Source of the DNA: Psychrobacillus sp. FSL K6-2836
GTDB taxonomy: Bacteria; Bacillota; Bacilli; Bacillales_A; Planococcaceae
Direction: 5' to 3'
DNA: 64,000 nt
Assembly (NCBI RefSeq): GCF_038003085.1
Contig: NZ_JBBOOM010000004.1
Coordinates: 1 to 64,000, forward strand
Shown here: positions 49,571 through 59,026 of the stretch, piece after piece
Layout: each line of letters opens with the position of its first letter
Position numbering within the stretch: position 1 is the first letter of the stretch
Position numbers and translations under genes: made by a program
Notes under the pieces: model-generated
Seen by the model: the letters and a program-made list of their open reading frames with translations, nothing else
The model's database searches: none
Told to the model about the DNA's origin: nothing

Positions 49571-50176
49571 TTATATCCAAGTTACTTTTGGTTCGGTACC
49601 AGCTTTAATGCGTTTAATATTTGCTCGGTGACGATAAAATATAAATACTGCCAGTAGCAGCAAAATAATTATAAGAGGCCAATCCTTATCTACAGTAAAG
49701 TAATAGATGACACTATAAATGATAGCAATAATCGCTAAAATCATAGATGTTAGGGACACCATCTTCGTCAATTTCAAGACGATAAAAAATCCAATAATTA
49801 AGATAACAAAAATCGGCCAATTATATCCTAGTAAAAGACCACCTGAGGTTGCTACAGCCTTTCCACCTTTAAATCTTGCAAAGATCGGGAACATATGACC
49901 GACCACTGCCATAATTCCTAAAATTAGCGGATGAATATTTGCTGATTCGAATATGGCCAAAGAACCTAAAAGAGTTGCAGCGGTCCCTTTAAGAATATCC
50001 ATTATTGTGACAACTAAGCCAGCCTTTTTCCCGAGTGTTCTAAATGTGTTTGTCCCACCTAAGTTACCACTACCATGCTCTCGTATATCTATATTATAAA
50101 ATAGTTTGCCAACCCATAGTCCGGATGGAAGGGAACCAATAAGATAAGCGAGTAAGAGTAAAAGAATTATGATCAT
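49571..50176 (-). CDS. plsY: Glycerol-3-phosphate acyltransferase PlsY
   Basis: 201 residues with five membrane helices. The three catalytic motifs are visible: LIGSLPSGLWVGKL near residue 12 with GSGNLGGTNTFRTLGKKAG near 36, GHMFPIFARFKGGKAVATSGG near 93, and the TKMVSLTSM region near 137. It transfers the acyl group from acyl phosphate to glycerol-3-phosphate, the first step of phospholipid synthesis. B. subtilis name yneS. RBS-like AAGGGG precedes the ATG on the minus strand. Confidence 0.95.
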   Translation of the reverse strand: MIIILLLLLAYLIGSLPSGLWVGKLFYNIDIREHGSGNLGGTNTFRTLGKKAGLVVTIMDILKGTAATLLGSLAIFESANIHPLILGIMAVVGHMFPIFARFKGGKAVATSGGLLLGYNWPIFVILIIGFFIVLKLTKMVSLTSMILAIIAIIYSVIYYFTVDKDWPLIIILLLLAVFIFYRHRANIKRIKAGTEPKVTWI

Positions 50177-50308
50177 AGAATACCCCTTTAATATAAATCT
50201 AATATTATCTTTAACAATTTTAAGTGTACCATGTACATTTGTAAGTATTCAATGCCCTAGATGGAAAGGTTTTTCAAATCTTTTATTAAGTCATGATACA
50301 ATTGAAGA

Positions 50309-50741
50309 GATAAAGTGAAACTTCAATGAGTGGGCATTCTCTTCATCCCACTCATTGAAAAATGAACTCAGGCAAATTACGCCGCATCGTGCGGCAAAGC
50401 CTGAGTGTCCAACATTCTGTTGGCTCGAACAAGTCGGGCTTATAGTGGCAGTTAACTCCCACTAATGCTTTGTCACTTGGGTCAAGCCTTGAAGTAGGAG
50501 CATACTGCCCGTTAATGCGGGGTAAAAGAACGAAACATACATAAAACCAAATAAATTAGTATTATTAGGTTATAATCATTGGTAGCCGAACTAATCTCAG
50601 TTTAAGAGGCTGTAAATTCCCGTTTGGTGGTCAACAGGATGTTAATCACCCAAGAGTTGCCGCACGATGCGGCATTAGGGTCTGAGTTCAATTTCTTTAT
50701 AAATAGGGGATGTAGAGCCCCACTGGAAGTTTCACTTTATC
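50309..50741. repeat. Head-to-head pair of dispersed elements with inverted ends
   Basis: GATAAAGTGAAACTTC at 50309 and its exact inverse at 50726 bound the element. The left unit (50309-50526) carries TGAGTGGG..CCCACTCA and GCCGCATCGTGCGGC hairpins, CAAGCCTTGAAGTAGG and a GTTAATGCGGGGTAAA end like the copy at 13725. The right unit, read inverted from 50741, repeats CATCCCC, TTGAACTCAG, GCCGCATCGTGCGGC and CATCCTGTTG in diverged form. No coding capacity. Confidence 0.75.
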
Positions 50742-50983
50742 AAAAGTAGAGTAGATGGAGTAGCCAATGCGTTACTCCAGTTTTTTATTCCTTAATCTCT
50801 ATTAGTCAAGAAGGAATAGTGTAAAGAAATATAGAATGCATTAAAAGGGAGTTTGCATTCTAATTAATCTTTCCTTACAATTAAATTCTGATATTAACTA
50901 CTGAAAAAATTGACATAATGAATATCCATTTGTACGCTTAAGAAAGAATAAAGAACAGATGTTTTGTTTTGGAGGGAACGTAT

Positions 50984-52954
50984 TTGAGTAAAGTTGGAAC
51001 AGTAAATAGCTATAGTGATGATGATATTCAGGTCTTAGAAGGCTTAGAAGCCGTTCGTAAAAGACCGGGTATGTATATTGGTTCTACAGATGCAAGAGGA
51101 TTGCATCATTTAGTATATGAGATCGTAGATAATGCAGTAGATGAAAGCCTTGCCGGTTTTGGGAATCATATCATCGTAACAATTCATGAAGATCAAAGTA
51201 TTACAGTACGTGATTTTGGCCGCGGAATGCCTACTGGTACACATAAAACAGGTATACCGACCGCAGAAGTAATTTTTACTGTTTTACATGCCGGTGGGAA
51301 ATTCGGGCAAGGTGGATATAAAACAAGTGGTGGACTCCATGGTGTAGGGGCTTCAGTTGTAAATGCACTTTCTACTTACGTAGATGTAGAAATACATCGA
51401 GAGGGTAAAAAGTTCCATCAACGATTTGAAAATGGCGGTAAAGTTGTTCAGTCACTAAAACAAGTTGGAACAACGAAAGAAACTGGGACATCTGTTCGTT
51501 TCTTACCAGATGACACGATATTTTCTGCGTCCAAATACAATTACGAAACATTATGTGAAAGATTAAGGGAATCTGCTTTTCTATTAAAAGGATTAAAAAT
51601 CGAATTAATAGATGAGCGCACAGAAGCACATGACGTATTCTTTTATGAAACGGGTATAGAAGCTTTCGTTTCCTATTTGAACGAAGAAAAAGATGTCTTG
51701 CACCCTGTATTTTACATGGAGGGCATACAAGATGAAATTGAAGTAGAATTTGCCTTTCAGTTCAATGATGGATATTCGGAAACCATTTTATCATTTGTAA
51801 ATAATGTTCGTACTCGTGATGGTGGAACGCATGAAACAGGAGCAAAAGCTGCTTTAACTAGAGTTTTTAATGAATATGCTCGTAAAACTAACCTATTAAA
51901 AGAAAAAGCGAAAAACCTAGAAGGCTCTGATATTCGAGAAGGTATATCTGCTATCATATCTATTCGTATTCCAGAGAATATACTACAATTCGAAGGACAG
52001 ACAAAAGGAAAACTTGGTACTAGTGAAGCTAGAAGTGCTGTAGATTCCGTAATTTCCGAGAAATTACAATATATCTTAGAAGAAAATTCAGAGTTAGCCT
52101 CTTCGCTAATACGAAAAGCAGTTCGTGCGCAGCAAGCCCGAGAAGCTGCTAGAAAGGCCCGAGAAGATGCTCGTAACGGTAAAAAACGGAAGCCTTCTGA
52201 ATTATTATCTGGTAAGTTAACACCTGCCCAATCAAGAAACGCTGCGAAAAATGAACTTTATTTAGTAGAGGGAGACTCTGCTGGAGGATCTGCAAAACAA
52301 GGTCGAGATCGTACATTCCAAGCCATTCTTCCCCTGCGTGGTAAAGTTATAAATACAGAAAAAGCAAACTTGGCTGATATTATGAAAAATGTTGAGATTG
52401 CTACAATCATTCATGCCATTGGTGGTGGCGTAGGAGCAGAATTCCAAATTGAAGATATCGCATACGACAAAATCGTCATTATGACAGATGCTGATACCGA
52501 TGGTGCACATATCCAAGTACTTTTACTAACATTCTTCTACCGCTATATGAAACCGTTAATTGAAAATGGCAATATATATATTGCCCTACCTCCACTTTAT
52601 AAAATTTATAAAGGTGTAGGTAAAAAAGAAGTTTCTGAATATGCATGGACAGAAAAAGAATTAGAAGCCGCTTCCGGACGGATTGGAAAAGGCTACATAC
52701 TTCAACGTTATAAAGGTCTTGGGGAGATGAACGCTGACCAATTATGGGACACTACGATGAATCCTGATACTAGAACACTTATTCGAGTGACAATTGAAGA
52801 TGGTGCACGTGCAGAAAGACATGTGACCACTCTTATGGGAGACAAAGTAGAACCGCGCCGTAAATGGATTGAAGCTAATGTCAACTTCAGCTTAGAAGAT
52901 GATTCAAATATATTAGAAAATGACAGAATACACACGGAGGATGAATTAGCATGA
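50984..52954 (+). CDS. parE: DNA topoisomerase IV subunit B
   Basis: 656 residues. The GHKL ATPase part has [39 protein letters not shown] and [15 protein letters not shown]; the TOPRIM part has [31 protein letters not shown] and [11 protein letters not shown] for metal binding. With ParC it decatenates daughter chromosomes. I place the start at TTG 50984, seven bases after GGAGGG; another TTG at 50969 precedes that site. The stop overlaps parC (ATGA). No yneT homologue precedes it, unlike B. subtilis; repeats fill the gap. Confidence 0.95.
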   Translation: MSKVGTVNSYSDDDIQVLEGLEAVRKRPGMYIGSTDARGLHHLVYEIVDNAVDESLAGFGNHIIVTIHEDQSITVRDFGRGMPTGTHKTGIPTAEVIFTVLHAGGKFGQGGYKTSGGLHGVGASVVNALSTYVDVEIHREGKKFHQRFENGGKVVQSLKQVGTTKETGTSVRFLPDDTIFSASKYNYETLCERLRESAFLLKGLKIELIDERTEAHDVFFYETGIEAFVSYLNEEKDVLHPVFYMEGIQDEIEVEFAFQFNDGYSETILSFVNNVRTRDGGTHETGAKAALTRVFNEYARKTNLLKEKAKNLEGSDIREGISAIISIRIPENILQFEGQTKGKLGTSEARSAVDSVISEKLQYILEENSELASSLIRKAVRAQQAREAARKAREDARNGKKRKPSELLSGKLTPAQSRNAAKNELYLVEGDSAGGSAKQGRDRTFQAILPLRGKVINTEKANLADIMKNVEIATIIHAIGGGVGAEFQIEDIAYDKIVIMTDADTDGAHIQVLLLTFFYRYMKPLIENGNIYIALPPLYKIYKGVGKKEVSEYAWTEKELEAASGRIGKGYILQRYKGLGEMNADQLWDTTMNPDTRTLIRVTIEDGARAERHVTTLMGDKVEPRRKWIEANVNFSLEDDSNILENDRIHTEDELA

Positions 52955-55377
52955 CACAAACCGAACGTTATCAAAATTTGCCATTAGAAGAGGTGATCGG
53001 TGATCGGTTTGGTCGTTATAGCAAATACATCATTCAAGATCGTGCACTACCTGATGCCAGAGATGGTCTTAAACCCGTTCAACGCCGCATTCTATTTGCG
53101 ATGTTCCAAGAAGGTAATACAAATGATAAACCATTCCGAAAATCGGCTAAAACAGTTGGGAATGTAATTGGGAACTATCATCCACATGGTGATAGTTCCG
53201 TTTATGAAGCAATGGTTCGTATGAGTCAAGACTGGAAGCTGCGCCATATGACAGTAGAGATGCATGGTAATAATGGTTCTGTAGATGGAGATCCACCGGC
53301 TGCGATGCGTTATACGGAAGCTAGACTGTCAGCTATTTCTCATGAACTACTACGCGATATCAATAAAAACACAGTTGACTATATTCCAAACTTCGATGAT
53401 TCTGATTCAGAACCGGTAGTATTACCAGCTAGGTTCCCAAATTTAATCGTAAATGGATCTACAGGTATATCGGCTGGTTATGCGACAGATATTCCCCCAC
53501 ATGCACTACATGAAGCTCTTGATGCTGTACTGATGAGAATTGAAAATCCTGCTGCAACTGTGGATGAGTTAATGACTGTTATTAAAGGTCCCGATTTCCC
53601 AACAGGTGGGATAATTCAAGGTGTAGAAGGCATAAAAAAAGCATACGAAACAGGAAAAGGGAAAATTGTCGTTCGTTCCAAAACGGAAATTGAAACGATA
53701 AAAGGTGGTAAGCAACAAATTGTTATTACCGAGATTCCTTTTGAAGTGAACAAAGCAAATCTAGTAAAGAAAATTGATGAACAAAGACATGATAGACGTC
53801 TAGAAGGAATTGCGGAAGTCCGCGACGAATCCGACCGTACTGGGTTACGCATAGTCATAGAAATGAAAAAAGAAGTGGATGCACATGGTATTCTTCAATA
53901 TTTATTAAAAAATACTGATTTACAAGTGACTTACAATTTCAATATGATTGCTATTCATAATCGTAGACCAACGATGATGACTCTACCGCTTCTTTTGGAT
54001 TCATACATTGGTCACCAAAAAGAAGTTGTCACTCGCAGAACAGTTTATGATTTGAAAAAAGCTCAGGACCGATTACATATTGTAGCTGGTCTGATGAAAG
54101 CACTATCTATTCTTGATGAAGTCATCAAAGCAATCAGAGCTTCCAAGGATAAAAGGGATGCCAAGAATAACTTAATTTCATTATTCGATTTTTCAGAAGC
54201 ACAAGCCGAGGCAATTGTTTCCTTACAACTATATCGATTAACTAATACAGATATAACAGAACTTCAAAATGAGGAAGAAACCCTCAATAAATTAGTGAAA
54301 GAATTAGAGAACATTCTTGCAAAGGAATCTGCCCTTTTAAGAGTGATAAAAAAAGAGCTTTTAACAGTACGAAAACAATTTGCAGAGCCTCGCAAATCAA
54401 TAATTGAAGATGAAATTGAAGAGATTAAAGTTACTTTAGATGTCCTTATTCCAAGCGAAGAAGTATATGTTACTGTAACGAAGGACGGCTACATTAAACG
54501 GACAAGTACACGTTCATATACAGCCTCTAATGGACAGGATTTCGCCATTAAGGATTCGGATTATTTACTATATAAAGCACCAATTAATATGCAGAGTCAT
54601 CTACTATTGTTTACTTCTAAAGGTAATTACATTTACCAACCGGTACATGAATTACCAGATATACGTTGGAAAGATCTTGGCCAGCACATTTCGAGTATTG
54701 TACCTCTGGATTCTCAAGAAAGAATTATCCAAGTTATGGGGATAGATTCATTTGACCAAGATTTGAGCGTTTTAACAGCAACGAAAGATGGACAGATTAA
54801 GCGTTCATTACTTTCTGATTATGTTGTACAAAGATACGCAAGACCGATTAAGACGATCAACCTAAAGAATACCGATGAACTAATCATGGCAGAACTCGTT
54901 GCACCATCTGATGATGTTCTTATAACGACATATGCTAGTTATTCCGTTCGCTTCTCTTTAGATGAAGTGCCAATCACTGGTGTGAAGACTGGTGGAGTTA
55001 AAGCAATTAACTTAAAAGAAGAAGATTTTGTAGTAAGTGTTCAGCCAATTTCACAAGAAAGTAACAAAGACATTATGCTTATCACCCATAGAGGTGCCAT
55101 TAAAAAGATGGTCATAAGTGAGATTGAAGCTGGCGTTAGAGCCAAGCGTGGAGTGGTTACTTTAAGAGAGTTAAAAACGAACCCTCATCGCGTGTTTGAT
55201 GTATTGTTAGTACAAAAAAATGACCAACTTATTATAGAAACAGAAAAAGGGCAGGAAACGATACAAGTTAATGCATTCCGTCCATCGGATAGATATTCAA
55301 ATGGTTCATTTGTTATTGATACAGAAAAGGACGGACCTATAGTTCGTGTATGGAAGCAGCCAAAAGAAGAGAATTAA
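52951..55377 (+). CDS. parC: DNA topoisomerase IV subunit A
   Basis: 808 residues. [34 protein letters not shown] starts the winged-helix domain; the catalytic tyrosine is in [11 protein letters not shown] near residue 120. The quinolone-determining stretch reads [17 protein letters not shown], with the usual serine and glutamate, so no classical resistance substitution is present. The C-terminal beta-pinwheel blades ([35 protein letters not shown]) wrap DNA. Coupled to parE by a four-base overlap; a terminator follows. Confidence 0.95.
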   Translation: MTQTERYQNLPLEEVIGDRFGRYSKYIIQDRALPDARDGLKPVQRRILFAMFQEGNTNDKPFRKSAKTVGNVIGNYHPHGDSSVYEAMVRMSQDWKLRHMTVEMHGNNGSVDGDPPAAMRYTEARLSAISHELLRDINKNTVDYIPNFDDSDSEPVVLPARFPNLIVNGSTGISAGYATDIPPHALHEALDAVLMRIENPAATVDELMTVIKGPDFPTGGIIQGVEGIKKAYETGKGKIVVRSKTEIETIKGGKQQIVITEIPFEVNKANLVKKIDEQRHDRRLEGIAEVRDESDRTGLRIVIEMKKEVDAHGILQYLLKNTDLQVTYNFNMIAIHNRRPTMMTLPLLLDSYIGHQKEVVTRRTVYDLKKAQDRLHIVAGLMKALSILDEVIKAIRASKDKRDAKNNLISLFDFSEAQAEAIVSLQLYRLTNTDITELQNEEETLNKLVKELENILAKESALLRVIKKELLTVRKQFAEPRKSIIEDEIEEIKVTLDVLIPSEEVYVTVTKDGYIKRTSTRSYTASNGQDFAIKDSDYLLYKAPINMQSHLLLFTSKGNYIYQPVHELPDIRWKDLGQHISSIVPLDSQERIIQVMGIDSFDQDLSVLTATKDGQIKRSLLSDYVVQRYARPIKTINLKNTDELIMAELVAPSDDVLITTYASYSVRFSLDEVPITGVKTGGVKAINLKEEDFVVSVQPISQESNKDIMLITHRGAIKKMVISEIEAGVRAKRGVVTLRELKTNPHRVFDVLLVQKNDQLIIETEKGQETIQVNAFRPSDRYSNGSFVIDTEKDGPIVRVWKQPKEEN

Positions 55378-55386
55378 TAAATATGA

Positions 55387-55420
55387 AAGACAGACAAATG
55401 TACACATTTGTCTGTCTTTT
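55387..55420 (+). terminator. Terminator of parEC
   Basis: AAAGACAGACAAATG pairs perfectly with CATTTGTCTGTCTTT around TACA, followed by T residues. Confidence 0.85.
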
Positions 55421-55431
55421 TAACTGATGAG

Positions 55432-55748
55432 AACGAGGGGCTCTCGTATAGCAGACATTCTTTCTCGTATAAGCCCGAATCACGCTCACATAGACATAGA
55501 GGACTCTCGTATAACCATGTGTCTCTCGTATAGCAGACATTCTCTCTCGTATAAGCCCGAATCACGCTCACATAGACATAGAGGACTCTCGTATAACCAT
55601 GCGGCTCTCGTATAGCAGACGTTCTTTCTCGTATGAACTCGAATCACGCTCGTATAGACGTAGAGACCTCTCGTATAACCATGCGGCTCTCGTATAGCAG
55701 ACATTCTTTCTCGTATGAACTCGAATCACGCTCACATAGACGTAGAGG
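55432..55748. repeat. 82-bp higher-order tandem repeat
   Basis: Four copies start at 55441, 55523, 55605 and 55687, the spacing exactly 82 bp; the last is truncated. Each is built of four monomers of 21, 21, 21 and 19 bp starting with a CTCTCGTATA-like core, diverged to CTCACATA in the third monomer (CTCGTATA in copy 3). Because 82 is not a multiple of three and all frames are open only by composition, it is unlikely to be coding. GC is higher than in flanking DNA. Confidence 0.85.
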
Positions 55749-55751
55749 TTA

Positions 55752-55875
55752 TATCTGGACGCGTGTGTGGACTACGGTGATGGCTTCTCGCTCCCCCTGG
55801 AGGTTGGTCACAGGGGGTTAGCTCGCTTGGTGGCACTCTTAGCCTTCGTTCCTTTACCTGAAACGGAATTCAGCA
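55752..55875 (+). repeat. Modular GC-rich dispersed repeat, copy C
   Basis: CGGTGATGGCTTCTCGCTC, GGAGGTTGGTCACAGG, GTGGCACTCTTAGCCTTCGT and CTGAAACGGAATTCAG follow the order of copy A read on the minus strand (GGTGATGTTCATCGCTC, GATGTTGGTCACGAAGG, GTGGCGTTCTTAGCCTTTG, CTGAAACGGAAATCAG). It joins directly to the 82-bp array. Confidence 0.65.
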
Positions 55876-55877
55876 GT

Positions 55878-56096
55878 TTATACAGTAAAGACATAATAAA
55901 AAGCATTTCCATCAGGTATTATACCTTTTGTGAAATGCTTTTCGTATTTTGTATATTGTTGCTGTAGTTTCGCTTTTTTCGATTTAGTTATTCGGACATG
56001 TGTACTAAAATCAACCTCATTTCTTGCTATTGTCACATCTTTGCCCAGATTACGTAATAGGTGTTCTCGCTTACGTTTTGCAGCCGATTTAGCCAT
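55878..56096 (-). CDS. Small very basic protein, unknown function
   Basis: 72 residues beginning MAKSAAKRKREHLLRNLG, rich in Lys and Arg, with a hydrophilic middle (RITKSKKAKLQQQYTKYEKH). A good AGGAGTGAT site lies before the ATG at 56096. I recall short Bacillus proteins starting MAKSQAKKxRE with unknown function, probably nucleic-acid binding by charge. Oddly, the reading frame runs through a terminator-like hairpin at 55895-55943, so the last 15 or so residues may be an extension after a frameshift. The tail GIIPDGNAFYYVFTV is unlike the rest. Confidence 0.6.
   Translation of the reverse strand: MAKSAAKRKREHLLRNLGKDVTIARNEVDFSTHVRITKSKKAKLQQQYTKYEKHFTKGIIPDGNAFYYVFTV
55895..55943 (-). terminator. 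Terminator hairpin inside the 3' end of the small basic gene
   Basis: On the minus strand AAAAGCATTTC pairs with GAAATGCTTTT (stem of 11) with an inner GGTATAATACC hairpin as loop, followed by TATTATGTCTTT. It overlaps the final codons of the gene rather than following the stop. Confidence 0.7.
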
Positions 56097-56237
56097 TAAA
56101 ATCACTCCTATTGATCTAATTTTATCCTTTAAGGGTATCTTATCCTAAAGAAAATTACAAACTTCACACATTCTTCATAGCTTTATGGTATAAGTATAGT
56201 GGCAGTAAATAGTATATACAAATATTTGGAGGTAATT

Positions 56238-56786
56238 ATGAAAAAGATATTATGGATGACAATTGCATGTGTATTTTTGTTTAGTAACAGCGCACTAGCA
56301 CATACTGGCTTGGAAAGTTCTACTCCAGCTCAAGGGAGTACGGTTACAGAAAAGCTAAATGAAATTACACTTACATTTTTAACAAAGATAGAAGAGACAA
56401 GCTCATTCACACTAACGAATTCATCGAATGAAGAAATGGATTTAAATGATATTACTGTAAATGACAACATTCTGACTGGTAATGTGATTGAAAGCTTGGA
56501 AAATGGAGCATATCAAATCAATTGGAAAATAATCGGGGCTGACGGCCATCCGATGGAAGGTGTAATTGATTTTGTATTAGAAGCACCTGAAGAAGTTGAA
56601 GCAGTAGAACCAACTACTGAACCAATTGATGCAGTAGAACCGAATGATTCCAGCACCGAAGAGCAGGAAACAACAGTAGAAGCTGATGAAGAAGAGAGCA
56701 CCAATTCTACGGTAGGAATTATTGTAGTACTAGTCATAATACTGGCACTAGCTGCTTGGTGGATGACTCGGAGAAATAAAAAATGA
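56238..56786 (+). CDS. CopC-domain copper-resistance protein with C-terminal anchor
   Basis: 182 residues. A signal peptide ends in ALAHTGLESSTP, where the mature protein starts with the metal-ligand histidine of CopC. The domain then runs QGSTVTEKLNEITLTF and NWKIIGADGHPMEGVIDFVL, with the second histidine in DGHP. A Glu/Thr/Pro-rich linker follows, and VGIIVVLVIILALAAWW anchors it near the C-terminus before RRNKK. It should bind extracellular copper and pass it to the CopD-like protein. ATG at 56238 follows GGAGG; the stop overlaps the next ATG. Confidence 0.87.
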   Translation: MKKILWMTIACVFLFSNSALAHTGLESSTPAQGSTVTEKLNEITLTFLTKIEETSSFTLTNSSNEEMDLNDITVNDNILTGNVIESLENGAYQINWKIIGADGHPMEGVIDFVLEAPEEVEAVEPTTEPIDAVEPNDSSTEEQETTVEADEEESTNSTVGIIVVLVIILALAAWWMTRRNKK

Positions 56787-57889
56787 TGTTTATTTTGACA
56801 ACTATTAGCGAGGCACTTCTTTATGTGTGCTTCGCTTTGTTGATGGGGAGCTATATTCTAGCATTATTCCCAAATGATTTAATCCCTATTATTATTGTTC
56901 CTAGAAAAGTAAAATTAGTTGCAGTAATTGGCATAGCAATCTTTTCTTTTGTTCCGCTTATTAGTTTGATCATGTATTTGTATGAAGACTATGGTTTAGT
57001 CGATTCATTACAATCTATTTTATTGACCTTCGAGGTAGGTAAATCATGGTTGTTTATGTTTATTGTCACGTTGTTTTTAGGATTGTATATTCTATTCTTT
57101 GAACATAGGCGATCAAACTTTTACTCGATTATGGGGATTTTACTAGTTTTAGTACTTATCATGAGTGTAAGTTGGTCAAGTCATGCAAGTTCTATTCAAA
57201 GTATTAAGGGGTTAATCACTCATTTCACTCACTTTACATCAGTAGTTATTTGGGTTGGTATATTGTTTGTAATAACTTGGTTCTCCCAAAATACGAATAA
57301 TTGGCTTTCGTTTTTAAAATGGTTTCATATAACAGCATTATATTGTTTTGGAATAATTATGATAACTGGATTTTCCTTGATGAGTTTTTCAACACCGCTT
57401 GCTGCATATACTGATACTTGGATGGTTTCATATGGGCAAAGCCTACTGATCAAGCATCTGCTGATTATTCCACTAATTGCATATGCATTTATCAATGGAA
57501 TTCTTATGAAAAAACGGTTACTTAAAAACGATAACTTCGATGCTCGACCATGGACAAAAGTAGAGTTTTTCGTCCTTCTCCTAATTTTTGCAGCTACTGG
57601 TGCTATGAGTCAACAATCACCACCACATAATCTGTATGAAACAATAAATAGTGAAGGTTTTTCTTCTTTGTTTTTGCTGTTTCATGATGGGATTGTTTCA
57701 TCGGGCATTGCAGCCGAACTGGTATTTAATACAGATGGACTGCTTTTATTATGTATTTCTGCTGTTTTTCTTGTAATGAGTCTTTTCTCATTCGTGAAAA
57801 GAATGCCAGCCATATTTTCCTTTATCATGAGCCTGTTCGTCGTTATTACGGCCTATCTTGGTCTATTATTTAGTATTCAAATTGTATAA
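56783..57889 (+). CDS. CopD-family membrane protein
   Basis: 368 residues with eight or nine hydrophobic helices. The CopD domain lies in the C-terminal two thirds, with SWSSHASSIQ near residue 132, LITHFTHFTSVVIWVGILFVITWF near 145 and AATGAMSQQSPPHNLYE near 272; histidines at SSHA, HFTHFT and SPPH are candidate copper ligands. It is proposed to import copper into the cytoplasm, as YcnJ does in B. subtilis, where CopC and CopD are fused. Coupled to the CopC gene by a four-base overlap. A terminator-like hairpin follows. Confidence 0.87.
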   Translation: MMFILTTISEALLYVCFALLMGSYILALFPNDLIPIIIVPRKVKLVAVIGIAIFSFVPLISLIMYLYEDYGLVDSLQSILLTFEVGKSWLFMFIVTLFLGLYILFFEHRRSNFYSIMGILLVLVLIMSVSWSSHASSIQSIKGLITHFTHFTSVVIWVGILFVITWFSQNTNNWLSFLKWFHITALYCFGIIMITGFSLMSFSTPLAAYTDTWMVSYGQSLLIKHLLIIPLIAYAFINGILMKKRLLKNDNFDARPWTKVEFFVLLLIFAATGAMSQQSPPHNLYETINSEGFSSLFLLFHDGIVSSGIAAELVFNTDGLLLLCISAVFLVMSLFSFVKRMPAIFSFIMSLFVVITAYLGLLFSIQIV

Positions 57890-57898
57890 GAGTTCTTT

Positions 57899-57945
57899 TA
57901 AAAGCATTTCCGACGGTGTATAATCCATGTTGGAAGTGCTTTTAT
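57899..57945 (+). terminator. Terminator after copCD
   Basis: AAAGCATTTCC pairs with GGAAGTGCTTT (one G-T pair) over a long loop, followed by TATTTAT. It overlaps upstream positions of the next frame, supporting the later start for that gene. Confidence 0.7.
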
Positions 57946-57968
57946 TTATAGGAAAATGGGGAATACAG

Positions 57969-58472
57969 ATGAATCAAGAGATAACTATTAATGAAATGAT
58001 AAGTTCCGATTGGGGACAAGTCAGAGAGATATTCATCGAAGGTATTGGTACTGCTAATGCCACATTTAGAACAGAGGCACCAGTCTGGGATGAATGGGAT
58101 AAAGATCACTTAAATATTTGCAGATTTGTTGCTAAACAAAATGAGAAAGTAGTAGGGTGGGTAGCATTAACTCCAATTTCTAGTATGCGAGCATTTTCAG
58201 GAGTTATGGAAGTTAGTATTTATATTGCTTCTAGTGCAGCGGGGAAAGGCGTTGGCAGTAGATTGCTACAACAAGTGATTGACTCAAGTGAGCAAAACAA
58301 AATCTGGACGATCCAAGCAATGATTTTTCCAGAAAATGCTGCGAGCATAAATTTACATAAAAAATTTGGTTTTGAAGAAGTAGGAACAAGAAAACAAATA
58401 GGGAAATTAAATGGAGTTTGGCGTGACGTAGTATTACTTGAGCGTAGAAGTAATAAAGTTGGTGTTGAGTAG
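57969..58472 (+). CDS. GNAT N-acetyltransferase, phosphinothricin acetyltransferase-like
   Basis: 167 residues. EIFIEGIGTANATFRTEAPVWDEWD near residue 17, VGWVALTPISSM near 60, VEVSIYIASSAAGKGVGSRLL near 80 (GKGVG is the acetyl-CoA loop) and FPENAASINLHKKFGFEEVGT near 118 match the PAT/YwnH type, which N-acetylates phosphinothricin or amino acid analogues. The true substrate here is unknown. ATG at 57969 is chosen: GGAAAATGGGGAA lies just upstream and the earlier ATG at 57927 lies within a terminator hairpin. Confidence 0.82.
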   Translation: MNQEITINEMISSDWGQVREIFIEGIGTANATFRTEAPVWDEWDKDHLNICRFVAKQNEKVVGWVALTPISSMRAFSGVMEVSIYIASSAAGKGVGSRLLQQVIDSSEQNKIWTIQAMIFPENAASINLHKKFGFEEVGTRKQIGKLNGVWRDVVLLERRSNKVGVE

Positions 58473-59026
58473 AAATTTAGAAGTGCACAAATATGAAAAT
58501 ATATGTGCGATATAAAATATAATAAATAGATTAGTAATCTCATAGGGTTGTTTGAACTCTTCATCTTTTTCTGGCTAAGTAAATTGGCAGAAAGGGGTCT
58601 GCTTTTAACTATATTTGAATCGCTTGTAATCATGATTAGTTTTAGTTTTCAACGCTAATCATTGCGCTTATTACACTGACTTATTTAGGGACACGAAAAA
58701 AGTAATACACCTATGAGTTAGCGCTCGGATGGATTACTTTTGCCAAATTTACCATTCCCTCTTGAAGGGTACTGGTTCTATTTTACCGTTTAGATGCAGC
58801 CACATCAAAACGGTATTTTATTATACGCTTTTCTAGGATAAGTATCCAATCATTCATCTAGGAAGCATTTTACATTGAAAAAGCCATTAATTTTATTAAA
58901 TAGACGATAAAGACCGATGTAAACAGGGATTTTAATCCTATTTTTGGTTATTGAAGGTGTCCCGTTATTAAAGAGAGTCATATTATAAGGGTACCATAAA
59001 TTGGACTGTTAATAGGAGGGAATTAC
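58473..59026. other. Intergenic stretch with two hairpins
   Basis: 554 bases without a gene. AAAAGTAAT (58699) pairs with ATTACTTTT (58732) over a 25-base loop, and ACCGTTT-A-GATG pairs with CATC-A-AAACGGT at 58785-58814 followed by ATTTTATT, both terminator-like. Otherwise A+T-rich and, to my eye, empty. The leader of the nucleoside hydrolase gene lies at its right end. Confidence 0.5.

Noticed and set aside
50969-50983. Earlier TTG start for parE
   Set aside because: It would place the GGAGGG ribosome site inside the gene; TTG at 50984 has correct spacing.
55432-55748. CRISPR-like array
   Set aside because: Units are tandem copies with no unique spacers, the spacing of the CTCTCGTATA core is 19-21 bp, and there are no cas genes.
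55337-55967. Several 60-75 residue reading frames on both strands
   Set aside because: They arise from the 82-bp repeat, which is open in many frames by composition; unit length is not a multiple of three and no ribosome sites fit.
58699-58814. Riboswitch upstream of the nucleoside hydrolase
   Set aside because: Two hairpins are present, but they lie more than 200 bases from the gene and fit no purine-riboswitch core known to me; terminator-like use is simpler.
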